Assembly (NCBI GenBank): GCA_026386835.1
Contig: JAPLMV010000212.1
Coordinates: forward strand, 1-6,197
DNA: 6,197 nt
Direction of reading: 5' to 3'
From: Planctomycetota bacterium
GTDB lineage: Bacteria > Planctomycetota > Phycisphaerae > Sedimentisphaerales > Anaerobacaceae
Part shown: in pieces, positions 1 to 6,197 of the stretch
Layout: each line of letters opens with the position of its first letter
Position numbering within the stretch: position 1 is the stretch's first letter
Notes under the pieces: model-generated
The model's input: only the letters and a program-made list of their open reading frames with translations
Told to the model about the DNA's origin: nothing
Database searches by the model: none
Made by a program: the position numbers and the translations under genes

Positions 1-264
1 ACAGTAGGCAAGGTTGCATACGACCCGGATTTGTTTGTCGCCCAGGAGGAGTATATCCAATCTGTAAAAACAAACAAAAGCGTGGGGGAGAACGACAGCA
101 ATTATGCGGCGGAGCAGCCGGAATCGTTTACTAAAACCGCACGCAGAAAGCTATTGCTTTTGGGAATGAACAGCAATGAAATAGATGTTTTGACTATGCG
201 AGGCAAGGCTGACTTTCGTCTTTATCTGCCCGACGCCAACGACAGCCAGGTCAGGTGTATTTAA
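1..264 (+). CDS. cusB: CusB-type RND efflux periplasmic adaptor, internal fragment before a frame break (5' end outside window)
   Basis: This is a piece of the membrane-fusion (adaptor) subunit of a heavy-metal RND exporter, which links the inner-membrane pump to an outer-membrane channel in the periplasm. The frame is open from base 1, so the true start lies upstream; the TTG at 31 is only an internal codon. Visible residues 8-30 (AYDPDLFVAQEEY and following) match the first helix of the adaptor hairpin, and residues 41-62 with the K-LLLLGM-S-EI pattern match the second. The stretch LYLPDAND then leads into the beta-barrel, where the frame hits TAA at 262-264. The protein clearly continues in another frame (255-734), so this is one gene with a -1 frame change, not two. 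The usual second lipoyl half (an AP-x-x-G-V type strand after the hairpin) is not seen. The family call is firm; the symbol is by homology, and a CzcB/SilB name would fit nearly as well. Confidence 0.75.
   Translation, partial: TVGKVAYDPDLFVAQEEYIQSVKTNKSVGENDSNYAAEQPESFTKTARRKLLLLGMNSNEIDVLTMRGKADFRLYLPDANDSQVRCI
250..257 (+). other. Frame break within the adaptor gene
   Basis: Homology passes from frame 1 (DANDSQV) to frame 3 (VYLTIYEYE) here. Reading AGG then GTG needs one more G than the AGGTG present at 253-257, so the simplest account is loss of one G from a GGG run. No X-XXY-YYZ slippery heptamer is visible, so programmed frameshifting is not favoured. The cause could be a real mutation or a base-calling or assembly error. 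Confidence 0.75.
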
Positions 265-734
265 CTATTTATGAATATGAGTCGGCATTGGTAAAGGAAG
301 GATTGCCCGTTGAAATTGAAACGATTGCTTATCCGGGTGAAATTTTTAAAGGTTCAATTGTTTCGATTGCTCCAGTCTTAAATACCGCTACACGCACACT
401 GAATATAAGGGCATTGGTTAATAATACCAGCAACAAATTGAAACTTGGGATGTATGTCAATGCCGAAATAACATATAACCTCGGCAACAAATTAGCAGTC
501 CCACAGGACGCCGTAATGGACAGCGGCACACGCAAAATTGTTTTTATCGCAGATGCAAACGGGTATTTTAAACCTATAGAGGTTACTCTCGGCAGCAAAT
601 CCGAGGGATATTATGAAATTCTGCAAGGTCTTTCAGTGGGAGAAGAAGTCGTTACATCGGGCAATTTTCTGGTTGATTCGGAAAGCAAACTTAACGCTGT
701 TTTAAGTCAAATGTCGGATGCAAACAACAAATAA
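255..734 (+). CDS. cusB: CusB-type RND efflux periplasmic adaptor, C-terminal part after the frame break
   Basis: This continues the preceding fragment. Residues 2-10 (YLTIYEYES) are the start of the beta-barrel, at the place where the family usually has VWVYADIYE. Residues 44-52 carry the family's TRTL strand, 65-69 GMYVN, 82-91 the VPQDAVMDSG strand opening the membrane-proximal domain, 121-133 EILQGLSVGEEVV, and 135-146 SGNFLVDSESKL, the standard end of CusB proteins. The GTG at 255 is a mechanical start with no convincing Shine-Dalgarno sequence. A protein starting there would lack the hairpin and lipoyl domain and would probably not work. If one G is restored in the run at 254-255, the frame is open from 1 to 734. 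The gene ends with tandem in-frame stops (TAA TAA, 732-737), 15 nt before the pump gene, so the two are almost certainly co-transcribed. The C-terminal identification is strong; whether the gene is intact in the living cell is not settled. Confidence 0.85.
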   Translation: MYLTIYEYESALVKEGLPVEIETIAYPGEIFKGSIVSIAPVLNTATRTLNIRALVNNTSNKLKLGMYVNAEITYNLGNKLAVPQDAVMDSGTRKIVFIADANGYFKPIEVTLGSKSEGYYEILQGLSVGEEVVTSGNFLVDSESKLNAVLSQMSDANNK

Positions 735-749
735 TAAAGCGGTGCGACA

Positions 750-3700
750 GTGATAGACAAAATAATAGAATTTTCCGCACGGAACAAATTTATTGTTATT
801 TTTTTTGCGATAGCGGCGATGGCCGTCGCGGTTTACTGCATCAGGAATATGCCGCTCGACGCCATTCCCGATTTGTCCGACACGCAGGTAATTATATATT
901 CCCGCTGGGATAGATCCCCTGATATCATCGAATCACAGGTTACCTATCCGATAGTAACGGCGATGCTCGGGGCCCCTGCCGTTAAGGCGATACGCGGGTT
1001 TTCGGATTTTGGTTTTTCGTACGTCTACATAATTTTCAAAGACGGCACCGACATCTACTGGGCCCGAAGCCGAACCCTTGAATACCTCAGCAAGATATTG
1101 CCGAAACTGCCGCAGGGCGTTGAAACTGAAATAGGACCTGATGCAACCGGCGTCGGCTGGGTCTATCAATATGCTCTGGTAGATAAATCCGGCAACAACA
1201 GTCTTGCGGATTTGAGAGGTTTCCAGGACTGGTATTTGCGATACTGGCTGCAAAGCGTACCGGGTGTGGCGGAAGTTGCTTCGGTGGGCGGTTTTCAAAA
1301 ACAATACCAGGTCAATGTCAATCCTAATGCCCTGCTTGCCTATGATGTCCCCCTGACAAAAGTCATAGAAGCCATCAGGCAAAGCAATAACGAAGTAGGG
1401 GCAAGACTGCTGGAAATGTCGGGCACTGAGTATATGGTGCGGGCAAAAGGATATATCAAATCTCCGGAAGACCTTGAAAATACCGTCATCGGCACTGATA
1501 ATGCCGGCACGCCGATACTGGTCAGAAATGTTGCAAATGTGGCCGTTGGGCCTGATATACGCAGAGGAATAGCCGACCTCGACGGGCAAGGCGATGTGGT
1601 CGGCGGAATTATAGTTATGCGGCAGGGAGAAAATGCACTTAACGTAATCAATAGCGTCAAGGCCAAAATTGAAGAGATAACGCCGTCTCTGCCAAAGGGC
1701 GTTGAAATAGTTACGACATATGACCGCTCGGAACTTATCGAACGGGCAATCCACACATTGAAACATCAGCTTATCGAGGAAATGATTATCGTCAGCTTAG
1801 TGATACTATTGTTCCTGTGGCATTTTCCGTCGGCGATAATCCCGATAGTTACGATACCAATTGCCGTGTTATTATCGTTTATACCGATGTACGGCCTCAA
1901 GCTTACTTCCAATATTATGTCGCTGTCCGGCATCGCCATATCGATAGGTGTGCTGGTTGATGGCGCTATTGTGGAAGTGGAAAACGCTTATAAGAAACTG
2001 CAATTGTGGGAGGAAGGGGGAAGACACGGCGACTATCACCTGATTCGGCTGCAGGCACTTATGGAAGTAGGCCCATCGGTATTCTTCTCGCTGCTTGTGA
2101 TAGCGGTGGCATTTTTGCCGATTTTTACACTGGTTGACCAGGAAGGCCGATTGTTCAAACCGCTCGCTTACAGCAAGAACCTGGCGATGGCAATTGCCGC
2201 AATACTGGCAATAACGCTCGACCCTGCCATCCGTATGCTTTTTACGCGTATGGATTACCGAAACTTCAAACCAAAATGGCTGTCAAATTTTTACAACGCT
2301 GTCACGGTCGGCAGATATTACCGGGAAGAAAAGCATCCCGTCAGCAGGATATTATTTGCTGTTTATGAGCCAGTTTGCAATTTTGTTCTTGAGCATCGAA
2401 TGCTTACCATTGGTTTCGCCGTTATCCTGATGATTATAACGGTACCGGTGTATTTCCAGTTAGGTTCGGAATTTATGCCGCCGCTGAACGAGGGAACTAT
2501 TCTTTATATGCCCACGACCCTGCCTGGAATTTCCGTTACCCAAGCAGCGAATCTTTTGCAGATACAGGACAAAATTTTGATGTCCTTTCAAGAAGTAGAA
2601 AGAGTTTTCGGCAAGGCAGGCAGAGCCAACACCCCTACTGACCCTGCCCCATTTTCGATGATGGAGACAACCGTTGTTCTAAAGGACAAGCGTTATTGGT
2701 CAAAGGCAATGACGTGGGAAAAGCTGATAGAGGAAATGAACACCAGGATGCAGATACCTGGCGTCACCAATGCCTGGACAATGCCCATAAAAGCACGCAT
2801 CGACATGCTTTCTACCGGTGTACGCACACCTGTTGGAATTAAAATATATGGTGCAAATCTCGAACAAATTGAAAAAATAGGCACCGAAATTGAGCAGATT
2901 ATCAAGTCTGTTCCGGGGACACGAAGTGTATACGCCGAGCGTGTTTCCGGCGGGTATTTTGTGGATTTTAATCTTAAACGCCAGCGGCTGGGACGCTACG
3001 GCCTGAGCATACAGCAGGCACAGGAGATTATCGTTTCAGCCATCGGCGGTGAAAATATTACCACAACCATCGAAGGACCCGAACGCTACAGTGTGAATGT
3101 GCGTTATGCAAGGGACTACCGCGACGATTTGCAAAAGCTGCTGCGTGTTCTCGTACCAACGATGTCGGGCGCACACATACCGCTCGGAGAGCTGGCGGAC
3201 ATAAACATATCGCTCGGACCTTCTATGATACGCGATGAAAACGGAATGTTGGCCGGCTATGTATACGTTGACCTTTCGACAAGCGATATCGGCGGATATG
3301 TAGCAATGGCAAAACAGGCGGTGCGGGAAAAATTGCAGCTGCCCACGGGCTACTCGCTGCAGTGGAGCGGACAATTTGAAAATATGCTGCGAGTAAGAGA
3401 GCGGCTAAAAGTCGTCGTCCCGCTGACTATACTGATTATATTCATGCTGTTGTATATGAACACAAAGAATGTGGTCAAGACGGGCATTGTCATGCTTGCC
3501 GTGCCGTTTTCACTTATCGGGGCAATATGGCTATTGTATATTCTGGGCTACAACATCTCAATTGCAGTCTGGGTGGGAATGATAGCTCTGATGGGACTTG
3601 ATGCAGAGACCGGGGTTTTTATGCTGCTGTTCCTCGACCTTTCTTACAAAGATATGGTCGCAAGAGGCAAAATGAAAACCTTTGCGGATTTGAAAGAGGC

Positions 3701-3959
3701 GATTATTCACGGCGCAGTCAAGCGAATCAGACCAAAGATGATGACCGTGATGGCTATGTTCATGGGACTTATTCCGATTATGTGGTCGATGGGGACAGGT
3801 GCGGATATGATGAAACGGATTGCCGCTCCGATGATAGGCGGCATCGTTACAAGCTTTGCCCTGGAGCTGCTGATTTATCCGCCGCTATATGCGATTTGGA
3901 AATGGCGTTACGAAATGAAGCGAGGCACCGTTGATGTGTCCGACTTAAAGCTACACTGA
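750..3959 (+). CDS. cusA: CusA-type heavy-metal efflux RND pump (probable Cu(I)/Ag(I) exporter)
   Basis: Inner-membrane, proton-driven trimeric pump of the HME-RND family, 1069 residues (E. coli CusA is 1047). Start: the only start codon between the adaptor's tandem stops and an ATG inside TM1 (M24) is the GTG at 750, preceded by a weak GGTG. TM1 is at about 14-31, followed by the porter motifs MPLDAIPDLSDTQV, GPDATGVGW and EVASVGG. TM2-TM6 span about 345-495, TM7 about 549-568, TM8 starts near 888, and TM9-12 run to about 1055. TM4 has the proton-relay motif VDGAIVEVEN with D404 and E411 (D405/E412 in E. coli); E953 and K996 match E939 and K984. The three periplasmic metal-binding methionines M573, M623 and M672 of E. 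coli CusA align with M587, M637 and M686 at identical spacing, which points to Cu(I)/Ag(I) rather than Zn/Co/Ni. Several other relay methionines are replaced (see findings). The gene is complete and its last 9 bp overlap atpC on the other strand. The family is certain; the substrate is inferred. Confidence 0.95.
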   Translation: MIDKIIEFSARNKFIVIFFAIAAMAVAVYCIRNMPLDAIPDLSDTQVIIYSRWDRSPDIIESQVTYPIVTAMLGAPAVKAIRGFSDFGFSYVYIIFKDGTDIYWARSRTLEYLSKILPKLPQGVETEIGPDATGVGWVYQYALVDKSGNNSLADLRGFQDWYLRYWLQSVPGVAEVASVGGFQKQYQVNVNPNALLAYDVPLTKVIEAIRQSNNEVGARLLEMSGTEYMVRAKGYIKSPEDLENTVIGTDNAGTPILVRNVANVAVGPDIRRGIADLDGQGDVVGGIIVMRQGENALNVINSVKAKIEEITPSLPKGVEIVTTYDRSELIERAIHTLKHQLIEEMIIVSLVILLFLWHFPSAIIPIVTIPIAVLLSFIPMYGLKLTSNIMSLSGIAISIGVLVDGAIVEVENAYKKLQLWEEGGRHGDYHLIRLQALMEVGPSVFFSLLVIAVAFLPIFTLVDQEGRLFKPLAYSKNLAMAIAAILAITLDPAIRMLFTRMDYRNFKPKWLSNFYNAVTVGRYYREEKHPVSRILFAVYEPVCNFVLEHRMLTIGFAVILMIITVPVYFQLGSEFMPPLNEGTILYMPTTLPGISVTQAANLLQIQDKILMSFQEVERVFGKAGRANTPTDPAPFSMMETTVVLKDKRYWSKAMTWEKLIEEMNTRMQIPGVTNAWTMPIKARIDMLSTGVRTPVGIKIYGANLEQIEKIGTEIEQIIKSVPGTRSVYAERVSGGYFVDFNLKRQRLGRYGLSIQQAQEIIVSAIGGENITTTIEGPERYSVNVRYARDYRDDLQKLLRVLVPTMSGAHIPLGELADINISLGPSMIRDENGMLAGYVYVDLSTSDIGGYVAMAKQAVREKLQLPTGYSLQWSGQFENMLRVRERLKVVVPLTILIIFMLLYMNTKNVVKTGIVMLAVPFSLIGAIWLLYILGYNISIAVWVGMIALMGLDAETGVFMLLFLDLSYKDMVARGKMKTFADLKEAIIHGAVKRIRPKMMTVMAMFMGLIPIMWSMGTGADMMKRIAAPMIGGIVTSFALELLIYPPLYAIWKWRYEMKRGTVDVSDLKLH
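3951..3959. other. Tail-to-tail overlap of cusA (+) and atpC (-)
   Basis: The pump stop TGA (3957-3959) and the epsilon stop TAG (3953-3951, minus strand) lie within each other's coding sequence, so the two convergent genes share 9 bp. No intergenic space is left, and I found no hairpin followed by a T-run on either strand at the junction. Any terminator must lie inside the opposing gene or be Rho-dependent. Confidence 0.85.
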
Positions 3960-4415
3960 TGCCGGCTCTACATGCTTATCTTTAGTATGTTTCGACATAT
4001 CTATAAGCTGCGTCAGAAGCGAAATCTTTCTCGTATTATGCTGGCACTGCTGCATAGTTAAGGTACCAGAGGCCGTTTTCTTTTTGATGTCTTCTATTAT
4101 ATGCTCAATTTTTTCCACCTTTGTGTCTTTCGGGGAAACGGCATCATAGACCACGAGTCTGACTAAATTCAAGCCGACCATTGCAAAGCCGCCGTCAATG
4201 AGAAGAAATATACTTTCGACAGGCGGTTCCTGGTCCGGCATACCCTGCTTAACCTCCATAATACCCAAACCTAATTTGCAAAACATCGGCATATGATTGC
4301 ACCACACCCCAACCTGCCCATCGTGAGCAGGGAAAGTCACCGAGGCGGTTTTGCAATCAATGAGTCTGCCCAATGGTGCAATTACGATACATTGAAATGT
4401 TCCAGGTTCGGCCAC
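3951..4415 (-). CDS. atpC: F-type ATP synthase epsilon subunit
   Basis: Regulatory subunit at the foot of the F1 rotor, touching gamma and the membrane c-ring. From the GTG at 4415 the product is 154 residues, somewhat longer than the usual 130-140. The N-terminal beta-sandwich is clear: FQCIVIAPLGRLID, then FPAHDGQVGV at 28-37 (the family hallmark), a KLGLGIMEV strand near 48-56, and a glycine-rich IDGGFAMV strand near 73-80. A short insert, about 57-68, sits between the last two. Residues 97-145 are charged and helical and fit the C-terminal helical hairpin that can inhibit ATP hydrolysis, though this part is less conserved. Start choice: the open frame extends to 4604 inside atpD, but homology begins at MAEPGTFQC and AGGA (4428-4425) lies 9 nt upstream. 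A TTG at 4421 is possible but too close to that site. It follows atpD by 13 nt, the normal atp order. Its stop (TAG, 3953-3951) lies within the end of the pump gene. Confidence 0.92.
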   Translation of the reverse strand: MAEPGTFQCIVIAPLGRLIDCKTASVTFPAHDGQVGVWCNHMPMFCKLGLGIMEVKQGMPDQEPPVESIFLLIDGGFAMVGLNLVRLVVYDAVSPKDTKVEKIEHIIEDIKKKTASGTLTMQQCQHNTRKISLLTQLIDMSKHTKDKHVEPASV

Positions 4416-4424
4416 TATCAATTT

Positions 4425-4428
4425 TCCT
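4425..4428 (-). promoter_or_regulatory. Shine-Dalgarno of atpC
   Basis: AGGA, within AAAGGAAAA, directly follows the atpD stop codon and lies 9 nt before the GTG at 4415. It decides for GTG over the TTG at 4421, which would leave only 3 nt of spacing, and over upstream in-frame starts inside atpD. Confidence 0.6.
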
Positions 4429-5856
4429 TTACCGACTTGCCAACGTTCTGGCCTTTTGAGCGGCATCCTCAATGGTGCCGACATACATAAAGGCCTCTTC
4501 AGGCAGATGATCCCATTTGCCTTCGCAGATTTGCTTACAGCTTTCGATTGTCTCAGCCGTGGTAACGTATTTACCATCGAGGCCAGTGAACTGCCGCGTA
4601 ACAAGGAACGGCTGGGAGAAGAATCGTTCGAGCTTCCTGGCTCGTGCGACCGTTATCTGGTCTTCCTTGCTTAACTCATCTATACCGAGAATTGCAATGA
4701 TATCCTGAAGGTCGTTGTATCGCTGCAGGTATTCGAGTACCATCTGTGCAATTCTATAATGTTCCTTTCCAACGATATTGGCATCGAGTATTCGTGACGT
4801 ACTTTCGAGCGGGTCTACCGCAGGGTAAATACCTTTCTGTGTGATGGAACGCTTGAGCACGACGAAGGAATCAAGATGCGAAAACGTCGTCGCTGGAGCA
4901 GGGTCGGTAAGGTCGTCGGCGGGCACATAAATGGCCTGAACGGAGGTTATCGAACCCGTCTTTGTGGATGCTATTCGCTCCTGGAGTTCTCCCATCTCCG
5001 TTGCCAGAGTCGGCTGATACCCTACCGCTGACGGTATTCGCCCAAGCAAGGCCGAAACTTCCGAGCCGGCCTGTGAAAACCGGAATATGTTATCGATGAA
5101 AAGCAATGTATCGCCGATGCCGCTTTCGCAGAAATACTCGGCCTCGGTCATTGCCGTAAGTGCGACCCGCAGACGTGCGCCAGGCGGCTCATTCATCTGC
5201 CCGAACACAAGACAGGTATGGTCAAGCACCCTGTCTTTACTGTCGCCGATAAACGTACTTTGCATCTCAAGCCAAAGGTCGTTACCCTCACGCGTCCTTT
5301 CGCCTACTCCTGCGAAAACGGAATATCCGCCGTGCTTGGTTGCTATTCTCGCAATTAGCTCCTGAATAACGACCGTCTTACCCACGCCGGCGCCGCCGAA
5401 CAAACCTGTCTTGCCGCCGCGGACAAATGGACAGAGCAAATCGACTACCTTTATGCCTGTCTCAAACATCTCGCTTTTGGCGGAAAGGTCTACCAATTTT
5501 GGCGGCTGACGGTGAATTGGCCTTTTTTCATCGGCCTTGACAGACCCCATTTCGTCTATCGGCTCACCGAGCAGATTTATCACCCTGCCCAGCAATTGTT
5601 TTCCGACAGGCACCATCACAGGCGAACCGGTATCAATTACGTCCATTCCTCGCCGCAGTCCCATCGTGCTGCCCAGCGATATGGCTCGTATTCTGCCGTT
5701 GCCTAAGTGTTGCTGAACTTCTCCGAACAGTGACGTCTTGCCGTTTCCAAAATCGCCCTTTATCTCGATGGCGTTATAAACCGAAGGGGCACACTCCGGT
5801 GCAAATTTGACGTCAAAAACACTGCCGATAACCTGTATCAATTTACCTTTGTTCAT
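4429..5856 (-). CDS. atpD: F-type ATP synthase beta subunit (catalytic)
   Basis: Catalytic subunit of the F1 sector, which makes ATP from ADP and phosphate as gamma turns inside the alpha3beta3 ring on the cytoplasmic face. It has 475 residues, within the usual 460-480. The N-terminal beta-barrel opens with KLIQVIGSVFDVKF (5-18). The P-loop GGAGVGKT is at 154-161, the catalytic glutamate is E186 in GVGERTREG, and the Walker B strand LLFIDN (251-256) has D255. The segments RIPSAVGYQPTLATEMG (about 273-289) and IYVPADDLTDPAP (309-321) are intact. The C-terminal lever that pushes gamma reads DELSKED (393-399) in place of the usual DELSEED. The ATG at 5856 shares its A with the TAA of atpG and is preceded by GGAG 7 nt upstream, so the start is secure and translation is probably coupled to atpG. 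All catalytic residues are present, so this looks like a working housekeeping subunit. Confidence 0.98.
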   Translation of the reverse strand: MNKGKLIQVIGSVFDVKFAPECAPSVYNAIEIKGDFGNGKTSLFGEVQQHLGNGRIRAISLGSTMGLRRGMDVIDTGSPVMVPVGKQLLGRVINLLGEPIDEMGSVKADEKRPIHRQPPKLVDLSAKSEMFETGIKVVDLLCPFVRGGKTGLFGGAGVGKTVVIQELIARIATKHGGYSVFAGVGERTREGNDLWLEMQSTFIGDSKDRVLDHTCLVFGQMNEPPGARLRVALTAMTEAEYFCESGIGDTLLFIDNIFRFSQAGSEVSALLGRIPSAVGYQPTLATEMGELQERIASTKTGSITSVQAIYVPADDLTDPAPATTFSHLDSFVVLKRSITQKGIYPAVDPLESTSRILDANIVGKEHYRIAQMVLEYLQRYNDLQDIIAILGIDELSKEDQITVARARKLERFFSQPFLVTRQFTGLDGKYVTTAETIESCKQICEGKWDHLPEEAFMYVGTIEDAAQKARTLASR

Positions 5857-6197
5857 TATAAATCTCCGGTTCCACTAATTATATCAAGCAGTTCTCCAGT
5901 TATCTGCGTCTGCCTGGCACGGTTGTACTCGGCAGTAAGTTCCTTAATCATTTCGTCGGCGTTTTCCGTTGCGTTTCTCATCGCAACCATACGAGCAACA
6001 TGTTCACTCAATACAGCATCCATAAAACAGCTTTTTATTGACGAGTGTATTATCATTCGGCCAAGACCTTCTATTATTTCCGCCGGTGACGGGGAAAGAT
6101 AAAAATCTTCAAAAGACAAATCCCACGGCCATATAGCTTTCGCTCGCGTCGTAAGGTCGTCTATCAACTCCGTCAGGGGCATAACAGTCAGCGTTTG
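5856..6197 (-). CDS. atpG: F-type ATP synthase gamma subunit, C-terminal 113 residues (5' end outside window)
   Basis: Central shaft of F1, whose N- and C-terminal helices form the coiled coil turning inside alpha3beta3. Only the last 113 residues are here, against about 290 in a whole gamma. The frame is open to base 6197, so the ATG at 6182 is an internal methionine, not the start. The recognisable parts are a PSPAEIIEGLGRMII segment in the Rossmann-like part and the highly conserved C-terminal helix, SEHVARMVAMRNATENADEMI and then LTAEYNRARQTQIT with an E-L-DIISG ending. The stop TAA (5858-5856) overlaps the atpD start by one base. The order gamma-beta-epsilon is the standard F-ATPase operon end; the alternative N-ATPase type, in which beta and epsilon lead the operon, does not fit. 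Confidence 0.95.
   Translation of the reverse strand, partial: QTLTVMPLTELIDDLTTRAKAIWPWDLSFEDFYLSPSPAEIIEGLGRMIIHSSIKSCFMDAVLSEHVARMVAMRNATENADEMIKELTAEYNRARQTQITGELLDIISGTGDL
5864..5867 (-). promoter_or_regulatory. Shine-Dalgarno of atpD
   Basis: GGAG on the minus strand, 7 nt before the atpD ATG and inside the last codons of atpG. It confirms the start at 5856 and, with the TAATG overlap, suggests that ribosomes finishing gamma can begin beta directly. Confidence 0.7.

Noticed and set aside
31..33. TTG at 31 as the start of the adaptor gene
   Set aside because: The frame is open and homologous (VGKVAYDPD) from base 1, so the gene begins outside the window.
247..257. Programmed -1 ribosomal frameshift in the adaptor
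   Set aside because: There is no slippery heptamer and no obvious downstream stem-loop, and CusB adaptors are not known to use frameshifting; an indel is simpler.
1340..1756. A 138-codon minus-strand open frame opposite cusA
   Set aside because: Serine- and threonine-rich low-information translation overlapping another spurious frame; no start signal or family resemblance.
933..1766. A 277-codon open frame on the minus strand opposite cusA
   Set aside because: It lies wholly inside the well-conserved pump gene and its translation has no recognisable domain; it is a shadow of the coding strand's codon pattern.
3925..4000. Bidirectional terminator between cusA and atpC
   Set aside because: Only a short GCCGGC palindrome near 3963 and loose inverted matches are present, with no stem-loop plus T-run on either strand.
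4416..4604. N-terminal extension of atpC up to 4604
   Set aside because: The extra 63 codons lie inside atpD in another frame and show no epsilon similarity; the GTG at 4415 has a Shine-Dalgarno site and matches the family's N-terminus.
5087..5365. Plus-strand open frame of 92 codons opposite atpD
   Set aside because: Lies antisense to conserved beta-subunit sequence, including the catalytic region; the product resembles nothing I know.

Overview
The window carries the ends of two operons that converge on each other. On the + strand are the tail of a heavy-metal efflux operon: the C-terminal part of a CusB-type periplasmic adaptor and a complete CusA-type RND pump. On the - strand are the last three genes of an F-type ATP synthase operon: atpG (gamma, 3' part only), atpD (beta) and atpC (epsilon). 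The organism is a Gram-negative-type (two-membrane) bacterium, because a tripartite RND pump needs an outer membrane. The wording of the CusA/CusB proteins and of epsilon resembles what I remember from Planctomycetota (Phycisphaerae/Sedimentisphaerales-like). That placement is an inference from memory and was not tested.

Layout: 1-734 (+) is the adaptor, cut by the left window edge and broken by one frame change at about 250-257. Then 15 nt, then 750-3959 (+), the 1069-residue pump starting at GTG. The pump and atpC overlap tail to tail by 9 bp (3951-3959). From 4415 down to 3951 (-) is atpC, then 13 nt, then 5856 down to 4429 (-) atpD, then atpG from beyond the right edge down to 5856. atpG and atpD overlap by one base (TAATG). 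No stretch over 300 bases lacks a gene, and I saw no tRNA, rRNA, CRISPR array, insertion sequence or repeat.

Function: the adaptor and pump would form a CusBA-like complex that exports monovalent copper or silver, together with an outer-membrane channel presumably encoded upstream. The pump keeps the three-methionine Cu(I)/Ag(I) site, but most of the methionine pairs of the E. coli CusA relay are replaced. Gamma, beta and epsilon are the rotor shaft, the catalytic subunit and the regulatory foot of the F1 motor. The two systems have no evident functional link.

I find no clearly new system. The items most worth a second look are the adaptor frame break with an apparently missing lipoyl half, the remodelled methionine relay in the pump, and the overlapping convergent gene ends.
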